Below are positions 11,899 to 22,433 of a stretch of DNA of 64,000 nucleotides, one piece after another. The position numbers were made by a program, and so were the translations under genes. The notes beneath the pieces were generated by a model that was not told where the DNA came from, searched no databases, and worked only from the letters and a program-made list of their open reading frames with translations. The first letter of the stretch is position 1; every line of letters starts with the position of its first letter. The DNA comes from Pseudozyma flocculosa PF-1 (Eukaryota > Basidiomycota > Ustilaginomycetes > Ustilaginales > Ustilaginaceae), in contig NW_006920888.1 of the NCBI RefSeq assembly GCF_000417875.1, forward strand, positions 204,738 to 268,737, in the 5' to 3' direction.

Positions 11899-12274
11899 GG
11901 CTGATGGTGACCGGTGAGACCTCTGGGGGAGGGAGGATGGTGGTCGGGCACAAGGCAAAGGCAAACAGACGAGCGTCGAGGCACCTGACGCATAGAGCGC
12001 CTCTCAAACCAAAGAAAGTGGAGAAGCGCCCCGCTGCCACAAAGACGCGGGACTCAGCGTGTGCCCCTCTCGCTCGACCCTCTCTCTGCCCACACACCAC
12101 CTGGCGCAAGGAAACTGTCCATCGCGCAAGTCATGGCTCTAGATGGCACAATGGTATTACAGGTTCCCGCATCAGACAACAGCAGCGAATAGACAACCCC
12201 GTCGAGCGAAAGGGAAGCCGCTTCCGCCGACGGCCAGGCAGGCGTGCATTCGGACAGACACGGGCGGCCATGCC
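11899..12274. other. Short intergenic region
   Basis: 376 bp between the start of the mitochondrial TPR-like gene and the stop of the HUT1-like gene, both on the minus strand. It should hold the promoter of the former and the 3' end of the latter. No other feature seen. Confidence 0.6.
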
Positions 12275-13672
12275 TCAGGCGTCCTTTGCCAGCGCCTTCT
12301 TCTCGTCGCGCAGCACCTGCTTGGCCAGCCCCTCGCGCCTCTTTTCGCGCGCCTCGAGCCCGATGCCCGCAAAGACGACGGCGACGCCCACCCACTGCAG
12401 CGCGCTCAGCTGGTGGTTGTACACCACCACCGACAGCAGCATCGTGAACAGCTTGCGCGTCACCGTGATCGACACGAGCGTCAGGCTTCCGAACCGCTGC
12501 AGCGTCTCAAAGATGGCCACCTGCCCCACGGCCCCCGCCAGCGCGTACGACAGCATGTCCCGCACCACGTCCGGGTGGCGCGAGATGAACGCCAGCGCCT
12601 CGCTCAGCTGCGAGCCCGAGCTCGAGCCCGAGCCCAAGCCCGAGCCGTGGCCGCCAGCGCCGAAGCCGATGAGGTGGAGTGGCAGCACCAGCGCACCGCC
12701 CATGAGCACCGCCGAGAGCGCGTTCATGACGAGCATCATCTGGCCCGCCGAGACCGTCTGCCTGCCGTAGCGCGCAAACACCTCGTCCTGGGTGCTGTTG
12801 GTGGCCCCGTCGAGGATCAGGTTGAGCAGGCAGAGCGCCAGGCCCAGCAGGCTGCTCGACTCGGGCCCCTTTGCCTTTTTGCCGCCCGCCTTGGCCGGCG
12901 CAAACGCCATAAACAGGTAGATGCCGGCCGTGACGAGCGAGACGACGACGTACTTGTACGGCGCAAACTTGCGGCGGTAGAGGACCACGTTCATGATCAG
13001 GACGGGGACCAGCTTGCACGACTTGGCCAGCGTCAGCGTCGGGTAGCTGATGTAGCGCAGCGACAGGAAGCCCAGCTGCGATGCCGTCGACTGGAGCGCC
13101 GAGATGGCCAGGTAGCGCAGCAGCAGCGGCGAGATCCACCCGGGCTTGACGACGGCAACGTCGCCGTTGGGCTTGGCATGCCCGTTGCTGCCATTCGCCG
13201 TGGCGTTGCCGTTGCCGCTGGCACCGATCTTGCTGAGCTGCTGCGCCTCGAGCGCCCTTGCCGCGCCGGACGGCGTGAGCGCCTGCAGGCCAAGGACCTG
13301 TACGAGGCCTTGGCCGGTGCCGCGGCTGCGGACGAGGAGATAGATGCACGCCGTCAGGGCAGAGAGGGATGCCTGTATCGCATTGAGGAACAGCGGCGAG
13401 CGAAAGAACTCTGGCTGCGGGTTCGGGTGGAGGAGCGTCGCCGCGGCAATGTATGGCGTCTTGGTGACTGCAGGCAGGGGCGGTAGGGCGAGGACGAGAT
13501 CGATACGGGCAGGAGGGCAAAACGAGAGAAGGTGAGATGGTGTTTCAGCCCGACAGGTGGCCAGACGGCGCCGCGCGCCTGCTCCCTACTCACGCCTCTC
13601 TTGCAGCAGCCCCCAGAGGAGAAAGGTCGAGTAGATGGAGGCGGCGCAGAAGCCGAGCTGGAGCAGCGTCAT
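12275..13672 (-). CDS. HUT1: UDP-galactose transporter, HUT1 family (nucleotide-sugar transporter)
   Basis: Two exons, 13594-13672 and 12275-13467, give 423 residues with matching phase across a GTGAGT...CTGCAG intron. HUT1/SLC35B1-type carriers are ER multi-pass membrane proteins of the drug/metabolite transporter superfamily that move UDP-galactose or related nucleotides. Diagnostic motifs are visible: the first helix ending in LLWGLLQER, then SLRYISYPTLTLAKSCKLVP, then NLILDGATNSTQDEVF, and near the end FGSLTLVSITVTRKLFTMLL. The C-terminus is lysine-rich, as in ER residents. Two low-complexity insertions are present: an Asn/Gly linker after the second helix and a Gly/Ser linker in the middle. 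The ATG at 13672 places the first helix at the very N-terminus; a short upstream exon cannot be excluded. Confidence 0.92.
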
Positions 13673-14004
13673 CGAGATCACGGACCAGTCCGCAGAAGTC
13701 GGCGGGCGAGAATTGGGTCGGAGCGGAGTGGAACGGGGCGGAACGGCGGCAGTTGGAGCAAGAGGTCGTCCAGACGACGAGCAGAGGGGGGGAAGGTGGT
13801 GGTCGTGAGCAGCGAACAGGCAGGCCAGCGGGGCGGGGAGGGGAGTAGCAGACTAGTGTTGCTCTCGCTCCCTGCCTCGCCCGCCCGCTTCTTCCAGCGT
13901 GGCAGCCTCGCTGGCGTGTGCTTTGCTGTCACCTGTGCGGTCTCAAATGATGTCCCCACCATCTTTGTATTATATATTATTCTTTTGGTGCCCTGAACAT
14001 CGCC
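13673..14004. other. Intergenic region upstream of HUT1-like gene
   Basis: 332 bp with no supported gene. It includes an AT-rich stretch (about 13960-13985, TATTATATATTATT) immediately 5' of the tRNA gene, which is unusual in this GC-rich window. Confidence 0.6.
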
Positions 14005-14102
14005 TCCGAATTAGTTTAGTGGCTATGACGGCACCTTGTCATGCGCCCTCTTCGCCGAGGATGTGACCGGTGCAGACCCGGGTTCGATTCCCGGATTTGG
14101 AG
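14005..14102 (+). tRNA. tRNA-Asp (GUC) with a 26-nt intron
   Basis: A full cloverleaf can be drawn. The acceptor stem pairs TCCGAAT with ATTTGGA (one G-U), with discriminator G at 14102. The D-arm starts GTTT at 14014. Anticodon stem 14031-14035 (GCACC) pairs with 14069-14073 (GGTGC). The anticodon GTC is at 14038-14040. The T-arm is CCGGG-TTCGATT-CCCGG. The canonical intron site is after position 37, giving an intron at 14042-14067. The intron contains TGAC, able to pair with the anticodon loop GTCA as nuclear tRNA introns do. The body closely resembles fungal tRNA-Asp. A-box and B-box promoters are internal. Confidence 0.95.
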
Positions 14103-14438
14103 TTTCCTTTTCCTTTTGCCTCCGCTATGTTCCCACCGTTTTGCCAGGCCTGTGCGCAGCCTTTTGTCAGATGGCTTGGGCCTGGCTGGCCAGCCCTCGA
14201 TCTAGAATCCTTGATTGGTGAGGAGGGGGAGCTCGCCATACGTACCACTGAACAACGGACACAGACAGGTAGCTTGGTCGTCCTCAGGCTGGTAAGTAGA
14301 GCAGCAGATTGCATTACCACTGCGCCGGAACTTTTCGACTTCTAACAACCGCCTCGTTACAACCGGCGGCTGGCCAGGGGATGGAGGGTATGTGTCTGGC
14401 GATGCAGAGGGAGGCCTGCCTTGGGCACGCGCACGCGC
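14103..14438. other. Intergenic region after tRNA-Asp
   Basis: 336 bp, no gene supported. On the minus strand near 14300-14325 there is an A-box-like GGCGCAGTGG without a matching B-box, possibly a tRNA remnant. Confidence 0.5.
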
Positions 14439-15307
14439 TTAGGCCGACTTGCCCTTGACGTAGGTGTTGACGACCTGCGCGAAGCTCTCGCCCTGGGTCT
14501 TGGCGATGGCGAGCTCGTTGGCCGAGACCTGGCGGGAGCCGTCGCCGGCGGCGATGCTGCCGGCGCCGTAGGCCGAGGCGCCGTGGACCTCGTCGAGGCC
14601 GCTCTGAAGGGCAAAGGCGCGGTAGCCGAGGGGGACGTACTGTCGAGGGGTGGAAAGCGGACGGCAAGAGCGAGGATGCGGTATGCAGTAGTCAGCCAGA
14701 GCGTCCAGAGGTGCGACAGGCAGCGCGACTCGGATCGACAAGGTCCGGCTCGATCGGACTCACGTTGATGCCGTGGTGGACAAAGAAGGGGAGGGTGGTG
14801 AGGTGGGTGGTCTCGTTGCCGCCGTGCTGCGAGGCAGTGCAAGTGAAGGTGGCGCCGAACTTGCCAATCAGCTCGCCCTTGGCCCAGAGGCTGCCGGTAG
14901 CGTCAAAGAAGGCCGAGACCTGCGAGGGGGCGCGGCCGTAGCGGGTGGGGAAGCCGAACATCTGCGTGGATGGTGACAGGGCGGAGACGAGAAACAGGAG
15001 CAGGTACAAGATTCGCGGAACGAACGCCGTCAGCAAGACCAGGCAGGATGAGGGGGCGCTACGGGTCGCGGGGCCGACTCACGATGCCGTCGTACTCGAC
15101 GAGCTTGGCTGGGGTGATGACGGGGTAGTGGCTGATGATCTGCTTCTGGCCGTGCATCTTGGTGAGGATCTCGTCGGTGAGCGTCTCGGAGAACTGGTAG
15201 ACGTCGACCTGGGCGCCGGTGCTCTTGAGGCCCTCGACGACCGACTCGGTCAGCTTGGCGACGTGGCCGTAGAGCGACCAGACGACGACGGCGATCTTGG
15301 CAACCAT
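14439..15307 (-). CDS. Flavodoxin-like NAD(P)H:quinone oxidoreductase (WrbA / Alt a 7 / Pst2 family)
   Basis: Three exons (15083-15307, 14764-14961, 14439-14639) with in-phase GTGAGT...AG introns encode 207 residues, the usual family length of about 200. These FMN-binding enzymes reduce quinones by two electrons and protect against redox cycling, often at the plasma membrane in fungi. The start MVAKIAVVVWSLYGHVAKLT is the flavodoxin FMN phosphate-binding loop. The middle exon carries FGFPTRYGRAPSQV and FTCTASQHGGNETT, both WrbA hallmarks for FMN/quinone contact. The last exon gives SANELAIAKTQGESFAQVV. Proteins of this family are also catalogued as minor fungal allergens. A TATA-like element lies about 150 bp upstream of the start codon. 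Confidence 0.95.
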
Positions 15308-15455
15308 GGTGGAGGAGGGGCTTGTGGTGAGGCGAAGAAGGGGCGAGACAGGTTGGATGTGAGGTTGGTAGGTTGCGTGTGCGCGAGGATGTTCGATGCG
15401 TGGGTGGATGGAGAGGAGAGAGGGGTGGAGGAGGAGGTGGAAGGAGGGGGCTGGT

Positions 15456-15461
15456 CTTATA
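15456..15461 (-). promoter_or_regulatory. TATA box-like element
   Basis: Minus-strand GGTATAAGA about 150 bp upstream of the flavodoxin-like start codon at 15307. The distance and core match a fungal TATA element; this is position-based inference. Confidence 0.5.
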
Positions 15462-15543
15462 CCGGCTCGGTGCCCCTCTCTACCCAAGCGAGATCCTCTG
15501 CGGCTCGCGCAGCGGCACGGCTAGCCAACGAGCGAGGCAGAGA

Positions 15544-15561
15544 GCAAGCAAGCAAGCAAGC
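15544..15561. repeat. (GCAA)n tetranucleotide run
   Basis: Four and a half copies of GCAA, the complement of the CTTG runs elsewhere. It is followed 65 bp later by GCCAGGCCAGGCCAG at 15624-15650. Confidence 0.8.
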
Positions 15562-16148
15562 CAGCTGCGGATGGACAGCTTCGACCTGGGCGGATGGAAC
15601 GGCCTCGCTGCAGTTTGCGAGCAAGGCCAGGCCAGGCCAGCAAGCCAGGGTTGGGCAGGCGACACAACGAAGGAACGCACTCGCCAAGTGCGTGCATCGA
15701 TCCAGCTCGAAGATCTCGCCCGTCCCGGCCCTGCCTTCCTGCACCTGGCTGCACGTCTGCGAACAGGTGCCGAAGCTTGCCTGCCGCACTGACCACGCAG
15801 CAACCGGACCTACCGCCGCCACGGACTTTACGCACGGCAAACCCCGAGCTCACGGGCTTACCGACTCGATTATCGCCGAGACCGAGCGGCGGTCGATCCC
15901 GATTCGTCCAAGAGAAAATATCGGGGAGAAACTCGGGTTGCCGTGATGTCCGGTCGAAGCCCGATGGCTGCCGGAGGTAACCTGCTGCTTGCTGCTTACG
16001 GCCGTAAGTTAGGGGCGAGCGAGTGCGGGGAGGAGGCCCTGCTCCCGTCGCGCAGCCACGTCCGGACCCACACGGTGACACACGATCATCTCGACGCCCA
16101 TGTTCCAATGCATCATTCGCCATCGCGGCCTGCGCGCGCGCGCTCTCC

Positions 16149-16167
16149 CTCTCTCTCTCTCTCTCTC
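16149..16167. repeat. (CT)n microsatellite next to the AP-2 mu stop codon
   Basis: About nine and a half CT dinucleotides ending three bases from the AP-2 mu stop codon (16170-16172). On the transcribed strand the 3' UTR therefore begins with a GA-rich run. Confidence 0.85.
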
Positions 16168-16169
16168 CT

Positions 16170-17962
16170 CTAGAAGCGTATGAGGTAGCTACCGTTGCTC
16201 CGGCTGAGGTACCGGACCCACTTGACGCTCTGGTAGTTGCTCTTCTCAAACACCTTGAGGAAGCGCACGAGCAGGCCCGACGCCGTAAACATGAGCACCT
16301 GGAACTGCACCTCGATCGGCGGCTTGGTCCACGCCTTGCGGTGCGTCGTCGAGCTCAGCTCGGCCTCGGCCGTAAACGTCGTCTCGGACATGCCCTGCAT
16401 CCTCGGGATCCTGTCGGGCGAAGAGCAGCGCAGCGAGGGGGAACGATCGACACGGCACATCAGCGACCGTGACCTCGTCGATGACCAAGGCGAGAAAGGG
16501 TACAAGCGGTACGCCACGGGCACTCACTTCCACACCACGACGTTTTCCGCCGGCACGTATTTCGCCTTGCCCAGCGACACCTGGCACTTGACGTTGGTCG
16601 TGTTGAGCGGCGTCGGGATGCGCAGCACCACATTGTTGGCGCTCAGCTTGGCGTCAAAGTTGGCGCGCAGGTTGATCGTGTACTCGACCCGGCTCTTGGA
16701 GACCTCCTTGACGATCGGGTGCACCTTGAAGGGAAGGTTGACATTCGTCGTCGAGCGATACCTGCGGATCAGGGGAGGGTGCGGAGGAGTGGCCGGGATG
16801 TGAGCCGTGCAAATCAACTGGGACAACCGCCGCAAGCTCTGATCAGGGCCGACTCACCTCATCAGCTCAAACTCGCCGTCTGGGGGGATGAAGCTGATGC
16901 TGCGGTCCGTGTCGTACTTGCCCAGCTTGACGCATTGGTGGAACTGGCAGTCATCGAGCTCGACCGCGTCCACCTTGCCACGATTCCGATCGCTGCAGCC
17001 GCACATGGGCGGTAAGAGGATAGCAGGGCAAGTCAGGAGGGGTCACACTTGCGACATAGCGGCGTGCTGCAGCCACCTACCTCTTCTCCAGCACCAGCTT
17101 GTCGTTGAGCCCGAACTTGCACTCTGGCATGCCGCTCAGGTAGGCCCTCATTAGGATCTGGCCGTCGACGTCGGCCCGCAGCACCGTTCCTGTCGAGAGG
17201 CAACGACCATGATGCAAGACAGAGTGAACGTCAGAGTCGCCCTCGCTGACCCCGCCCGCCCTGCTGCCGGCCATGCTCACCCTTGCTGCTCATCAGCAGA
17301 TTGACCGTCTCGATGACGTCGACAAATGCCTCGTTCTTGCGGTACTTGACGTCGGCCCTCCTCCAGCTGGTGGCTCCCGTCGCCTGGATGGTGATCTTGG
17401 ACGAGTCCTCGCGCACCGCCTGCTCCGACTTGACGCCCTCGGTGGTGATGTACATCTTTAGCGTGTCGATCTCGCTGTTTTGCGGGTAGCCAAAGTCGAG
17501 GATCTCTGCAAGTGGGAAGCGTCAAGTCGCAGCGGAGAGCCAGACAGTCAGGTCAGCCGCCATCCCTACGCCTACGATCGGATGACCCACTTCCTGCACC
17601 AGTCACCGGCAACGCCACGCACCGTCGAGGAGCTCGTAGATGAGGACAAAGTTGTTCTTGACGGCCTCCTCGTCAAACTTGCCGCCAAAGTAGGACCTGC
17701 CGATGCCGATGACGCGGTAGCAGAACTCGAATACGAGTGCGGCGTTGGCGTTGCACTTGGTGACGGCGACGAGGTAGAGATTCTCGTGGCGGACGTGGAA
17801 GAAGCTGGTGCTGCCGAGCGTGATGATGGGCGAGCGCACGTCTGGGTTCGAGACGACCTGGATGCGGAAGATGTCGGCGATGCTGCGCTTCAGGTCGCTG
17901 CGGAAGAGGCGGGAGATGAGCACCTCGCCCTTTTGATTGAAGATGAAGAAGGCCGAGATCAT
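16170..17962 (-). CDS. APM4: AP-2 complex subunit mu (clathrin adaptor medium chain)
   Basis: Six exons (17623-17962, 17281-17505, 17081-17189, 16858-16992, 16528-16761, 16170-16410) join in phase to 427 residues, the normal size. The AP-2 mu subunit binds tyrosine-type sorting signals and phosphoinositides during clathrin endocytosis at the plasma membrane. The N-terminal longin domain starts [18 protein letters not shown] and includes [20 protein letters not shown]. The mu-homology domain follows with [29 protein letters not shown] and a C-terminal [11 protein letters not shown] block. The AP-2-type N-terminus and the DVIE spacing favour AP-2 over AP-1 (AP-1 mu has a different start). Introns use GTGAGT, GTGAGC, GTAGGT and one GTGCGT donor. 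Confidence 0.94.
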
Positions 17963-19373
17963 GGTGGGCGCAAGTTGGGCGGGGGAGGTTCTGCGTCGTA
18001 GAGAGGGAGGGGGCCAGTGGCAGCACGGAAGGTGCGGGAGCAGGGGCGAGGCGACTCTAGCTTGCGAAAGGCCCGTTCGAGGTGGAGGGTCGCTGCTGGG
18101 ACTGAGAAACGATGCTGCCACTGGTGATTGAGCTTGCTGCGGGGGCGGAGAGGGCCAGGGTAAGGGCGGGGACGACAAAGGGGCGTAGGACGCGGGCAGA
18201 CGGGCTCAAGAGGGGGTATATGGCGTCGTCCCTTTGTCGATGGTGGTGTCGGCGGTAGAAGCAGCGGGCAAGTGACAAGGGGGAATCGAGGCGGCGTGGC
18301 GTGGCGGGGATGGTGGACAAAGGGAACGAAGCCAAAAGGTCGAGGAGGCCAGAACCAGGTCCAGGAGCGGGTGCAGGTGCAGCTACCACCTCGGGTCTCG
18401 GTCGGCCCGTGCGTTCCGGACAGCCAGAGGGGCGGCTCCGAGGACGAGTCGCGGCCAAGTCGGGCAGCGCAAAAATTCAGCTTCTCGTCAGGCAGCCAAG
18501 GACGAGCGGGGCCACGCTCTTCTTCTCACCACCAGCCCTCTGCCCCTGCTTTCCCTACGCCCTGTTTCGAGGTGAGCATCCCATACTCACACCTTTGCGT
18601 TGATCACCGCCGATCCGACCATATGAGAGAGCGACGGCAGGAGCGGATGAGGAAAACGTTCAACTTCTATCAATCAATCTGTCAATCCTCTGACGCCGCG
18701 CCGGCGGGGACGCGGGTTCGGGGTGATGATTCGTCTCCCCCGACCGCTGCCTCTGTCGGTCCGCGGGACTGTTGATCATGAACTTTCATCGACTGACGCT
18801 TCGACGCCGTCGCTCTCCATGCATCGAGATCTCGCACATCCTGGGAGGGCGCACCGGCGATCGATCGATGGCAACTGAAGCCACGAACGGGAGACTGACC
18901 ACCTTCCTGCTCCTGCTTCCCCCCTTGTTGCGACAGATCTCCCGTCCTTCCACTCCTTCCCCTCCTCGGTGTCCCGACAGACTGTCGAAGCTGTAGCGAG
19001 GGCATGCTTGGATCCGATACTGTTGCCGATGCCGAGGCGCTGTACCAGTGCGGATCAGGGTGTGTGCTCGCGTGCGTCGGGAGCGTCCGCTCGACGAAGT
19101 TGGCGAGTCGGTGCAGGTGGGTGCGTGGCAATTTCAGCAGAAGCCCGGCTGGGCAGGGGCAGGGTCGAATCGGAATCGAATGGGGGAATGCTACAGAGAG
19201 ATGGTGTGGGAAGCGTGCAGAAATCATTATGATGCCGATGGGTCGAGAGAGATGCCGAGATGTTGCCCCATGTTGCGGGCGAAGGTGCGGCAGCGCCGCT
19301 GCGGCGAGCCAAAGAAAGCGGGGTCGATGTCGATGTCCCGCAAGTCGATGCTCTGCGAGTGTGTGCTCTTTCC
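17963..19373. other. Intergenic region between AP-2 mu and EXO1
   Basis: 1.4 kb; no frame is convincing. It includes the AP-2 mu promoter side, with a weak TATA-like GTATAT near 18216, and the 3' flank of EXO1. Confidence 0.55.
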
Positions 19374-22300
19374 TTAGCCGCCGCCACCGCCGCCAGTGAA
19401 GCGGAACCTTTCCAGTCGGTTGGCTCGGATGCCAGCCGCGCCCGCCACCGCTGTCTCCGCCATGCCTGCGTCGTTCTCAGCGTCGTCGTCGCCGATGAAC
19501 GTCAATCGCGCCTTGGTCGAGCACGAAACGGCCCGGCTCGGCGTGGGCCTGGCCTTCTTGGCCTCGCTCGACGCCGCCGTCGGTCCGACAGAGTCCGAGA
19601 CCGTCCGCAGCATCTTTGCCTTCGTGCCCGGGGTGCTCAGGCCTCCCGCTGCGCTGGCTGGAGAGGCTGCGGTGTGGCCGGGCCCGGCGCCGTTGCCGTT
19701 GCCGTATCGGAAGGCCTCAAGCTTGACCAGCGGCGCAGACGCCTTCCCCGCAGCCGCGACGATTGGCGTCGGCGTACGATTTGAGATCGGCTGCAGCGCC
19801 GCGCCGGTCGATGGTCGGATCGGCGTCTGGTCCGACACGCTGCGAATGCCCTTGCGTCCGGGCGGAGGCGAGATCTTCTTGCTCGCGGCAGCGACACCCA
19901 GTGCAGGTGGTGAGGTGCCGCTGCCGACGCCGCCCTGCCAGCCGAACTGGGCCATCAAGCTTCGTCCCACCGCCTTCGCCACGTCTTCGGCCTTGCTCTG
20001 CTGTTGCTGCTGCTGCTGCTGCGGCTGCTGCTGCAGAGGCTGCAGGAGGTCGTCTGGCTCGATTGGGTCCGACGATGCCTGGACCTCGACCGATGCGGAA
20101 GTCAGGTCGCTGTCCATCCACTGCAGCTCCGCCGTCTTGCCGATGCGAGCCTTGATCGGCGAGATGGGCGACGATGGCATCGTGTCGTCCTCCTCGTCAT
20201 CGCCCGGACGGCCCTCGTCGGCGGACTCGCCAAAGGCGTCGGAGCTCATTCGGCGGTGCCGCCGCTGCGGCCGCACCGACGACGCGGGGCTGGAGATGAA
20301 GCCGCTACTGTGGTCCGAGTCGTTTGCGGCGTCGTCTTCCGCCCTAGTGACGAGCCGTTGTCGCTTCCGTTTGGTCGGCGTCGCCTGAGCGATGATGCTG
20401 ACACCGGCCAGGCTGCTTTGCTGCGTCTCGCCTTCGGCGAGCAGAGACTCGACAATGTCCTGCGTTTGTCCACCTTCGTCCCATGGCGTGGCAAAGGGGG
20501 ACGGCTCCGGAAACGAGTCCGGCTCACGCAGCACTTGCTGCAATCGGCTGCTACTCTGCCGCCCTGAGCCCGAGCCATCTCGCTGTTGCTGCTGCAGCGG
20601 CGACGACTTGATGAACTCGTCCATGTCTTCGCAGCCTTCCCAGATCTTCGATGGCGTCGCCTGCGAGAGGCTCGGAACGCCGCGTTTGGGCGTTCTGCCG
20701 TCCAGCTCCAGGTAAGTCGAGGCCGCCGCCTCCGCCGTTGCTGCTGCGGTGGCAGCGGCGCCTGCAATGCCCGCGGCTCTTGAGTCTCCGAGTGGGCCGG
20801 GCGCCACCGCCGTTGGACTTTCTTCGATCGCCTTCTTGAAGAATTTGCTCTTGACGGGCCGAGGCGTCTCGTCGTCAGCATTGCCCAGCTTTGAGTTCTC
20901 GTCCACCTCAACCGCGTCGGCTGCCTTTCGCTTTCCCTTGTCGACTGCGAAGGGGCTCGAGGATGGAAGAGGCGACGATGGCTGTGCGACAACGTTCGTG
21001 TCCCTCTCAGACAGCGGCGATGGCTTGCCTGCCACGACGTCGTCCCTGCTTGAGCCGGACAGGACGGTGGACTCGACGGCCCTTGCAGTCGCCCCGAGCT
21101 TGGCCTTGGGGGTGGACGGCTTGAACCCGAAGAAGTTCTTGATCGTCTGCAGGCCGGCCTCGGTCGACACGGGCTTTTTGGTGGGACCGTTCGACGATCG
21201 GTAGAAGGGCGAGAGGGACGGTCCGGAGCCGCCTCCTGCCGCGGTCGTCGTCGTCGATCGCGCAAGAGCGGCCGGACGCGACGGCCCGCTGGCCGAGCCG
21301 GTCCAGCTCGTGCTCCTCGGGTTGGCCACGAAGCCAGCCCTCGCCAGGCTCCCGGCCCCTGCTCCCGCCGCCGCCGCCGCCGCCGCCGCCGATGTCGACG
21401 GCCTCTGCTGCGATGGCACGAGGTCAACCATGGGCAGGCGCGTGACGGGGTCGACGTCGCCCTCGGCAATCTGCCTGGCCAGCTCATCGTCGATAGGGGC
21501 GCCGATGAAGGGCACCATCTCATCGAGGGTGCCGTCGGGCAGCGGGGTCAGAGTCGTCATCCTGGCCTGCCGCGGGTCCCAGACGCGCTGGTGGACAAAG
21601 GTGAGCTCGGCCTTGCGGAACTCGCGGGCGTAGGTGGCGGGGACGCGCATCTTTCCCTCGAGGCGGACGGCCTGGAGGACCTTTTCGACGGTCTTGTACC
21701 TGCGCAGCAGGCGGTGGGCGTTTTTGAGGCCCATGCCGACAATCGAGGGGAGGTAGTCGCAGCCGCTGAGGATGGCCATCTGGCGGAACTCGACGGGGGT
21801 CCATCCGGAGAGGATGACCTGGCGGGTGAGGGCGAAGCGGGAGCGGAGGATCTCGATGCACTGTCCGGCCTGCTCGAGCTTGAAGAGGACCTTTTCGCAG
21901 CCAAAGACGAGGAGGTCCGAGTCCTCGGTGATGATGCCGTCGATGATGCCGTGGCGCTCGAGGTAGGCGAGCTGGGCGTCTGCCTCGTAGGGTGCGACGA
22001 CGTAGGGGATCCCCTCGCGGCGGAGGAGCTTGATGAGCTGGTAGGCCATGGCGGGGGTGATGTCGACGCACTTTGCATAGAGGTCGCGGGCCTCGTGGGC
22101 TTTTCCGGCGCGTTCGAGGGAGCGCGCCTTTTCGAGGTTGTCGCGCCTGCGCTGGTCGCGGTCGTCTTCGGTGCCCTGCTTTGCGGGCAGCTTGTCGCCG
22201 TCAAAGACGAGGTAGGGTTTGACGCCGTGGTGCTGGAGCATGCGGATGCGGCCGACGGCGTAGGCGATGTAGCGGTCGGTGGGCAGGCCGTTTAGGATGT

Positions 22301-22433
22301 CGCGTGCGCAGCCGTAGGCGCCGCGGTGGAGCCAGACGTAGGCATCGATGCCGAGCGTCTGGCCGCGGTAGTCTGCTACATGGCGGTGCGACTGGATGTC
22401 CTTGAGGAGGGGGAGGAGGCCCGAGATGCCCAT
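19374..22433 (-). CDS. EXO1: Exonuclease 1, FEN1/XPG-family 5'-3' exonuclease
   Basis: Single exon of 1019 residues; ATG at 22433 and TAA at 19374-19376. EXO1 resects DNA ends in homologous recombination and removes the strand in mismatch repair. The XPG-N domain (about 1-99) begins MGISGLLPLLKDIQSHRHV and holds the metal ligands in GIDAYVWLHRG and FDGDKLPAKQ. The XPG-I domain has APYEADAQLAYL and ITEDSDLLVFG. The helix-two-turn-helix has LSGCDYLPSIVGMGLKNAH. All expected acidic catalytic residues are present. After about residue 340 the protein is disordered, with poly-Gln, poly-Ala and Ser/Pro stretches, and ends RLERFRFT plus six Gly. It is longer than yeast or human EXO1 (about 700-850) because of this tail. 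Divergent from SmD1. Confidence 0.96.
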   Translation of the reverse strand: MGISGLLPLLKDIQSHRHVADYRGQTLGIDAYVWLHRGAYGCARDILNGLPTDRYIAYAVGRIRMLQHHGVKPYLVFDGDKLPAKQGTEDDRDQRRRDNLEKARSLERAGKAHEARDLYAKCVDITPAMAYQLIKLLRREGIPYVVAPYEADAQLAYLERHGIIDGIITEDSDLLVFGCEKVLFKLEQAGQCIEILRSRFALTRQVILSGWTPVEFRQMAILSGCDYLPSIVGMGLKNAHRLLRRYKTVEKVLQAVRLEGKMRVPATYAREFRKAELTFVHQRVWDPRQARMTTLTPLPDGTLDEMVPFIGAPIDDELARQIAEGDVDPVTRLPMVDLVPSQQRPSTSAAAAAAAAGAGAGSLARAGFVANPRSTSWTGSASGPSRPAALARSTTTTAAGGGSGPSLSPFYRSSNGPTKKPVSTEAGLQTIKNFFGFKPSTPKAKLGATARAVESTVLSGSSRDDVVAGKPSPLSERDTNVVAQPSSPLPSSSPFAVDKGKRKAADAVEVDENSKLGNADDETPRPVKSKFFKKAIEESPTAVAPGPLGDSRAAGIAGAAATAAATAEAAASTYLELDGRTPKRGVPSLSQATPSKIWEGCEDMDEFIKSSPLQQQQRDGSGSGRQSSSRLQQVLREPDSFPEPSPFATPWDEGGQTQDIVESLLAEGETQQSSLAGVSIIAQATPTKRKRQRLVTRAEDDAANDSDHSSGFISSPASSVRPQRRHRRMSSDAFGESADEGRPGDDEEDDTMPSSPISPIKARIGKTAELQWMDSDLTSASVEVQASSDPIEPDDLLQPLQQQPQQQQQQQQSKAEDVAKAVGRSLMAQFGWQGGVGSGTSPPALGVAAASKKISPPPGRKGIRSVSDQTPIRPSTGAALQPISNRTPTPIVAAAGKASAPLVKLEAFRYGNGNGAGPGHTAASPASAAGGLSTPGTKAKMLRTVSDSVGPTAASSEAKKARPTPSRAVSCSTKARLTFIGDDDAENDAGMAETAVAGAAGIRANRLERFRFTGGGGGG

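Larger units (their letters stand above)
15308..16169. other. Intergenic region with promoter of the flavodoxin-like gene and 3' end of AP-2 mu
   Basis: 862 bp, no gene supported. It contains a TATA-like element (15456-15461), (CAAG)n at 15544-15561, GCCAGGCC repeats at 15624-15650 and a CT run at 16149-16167. Confidence 0.6.
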
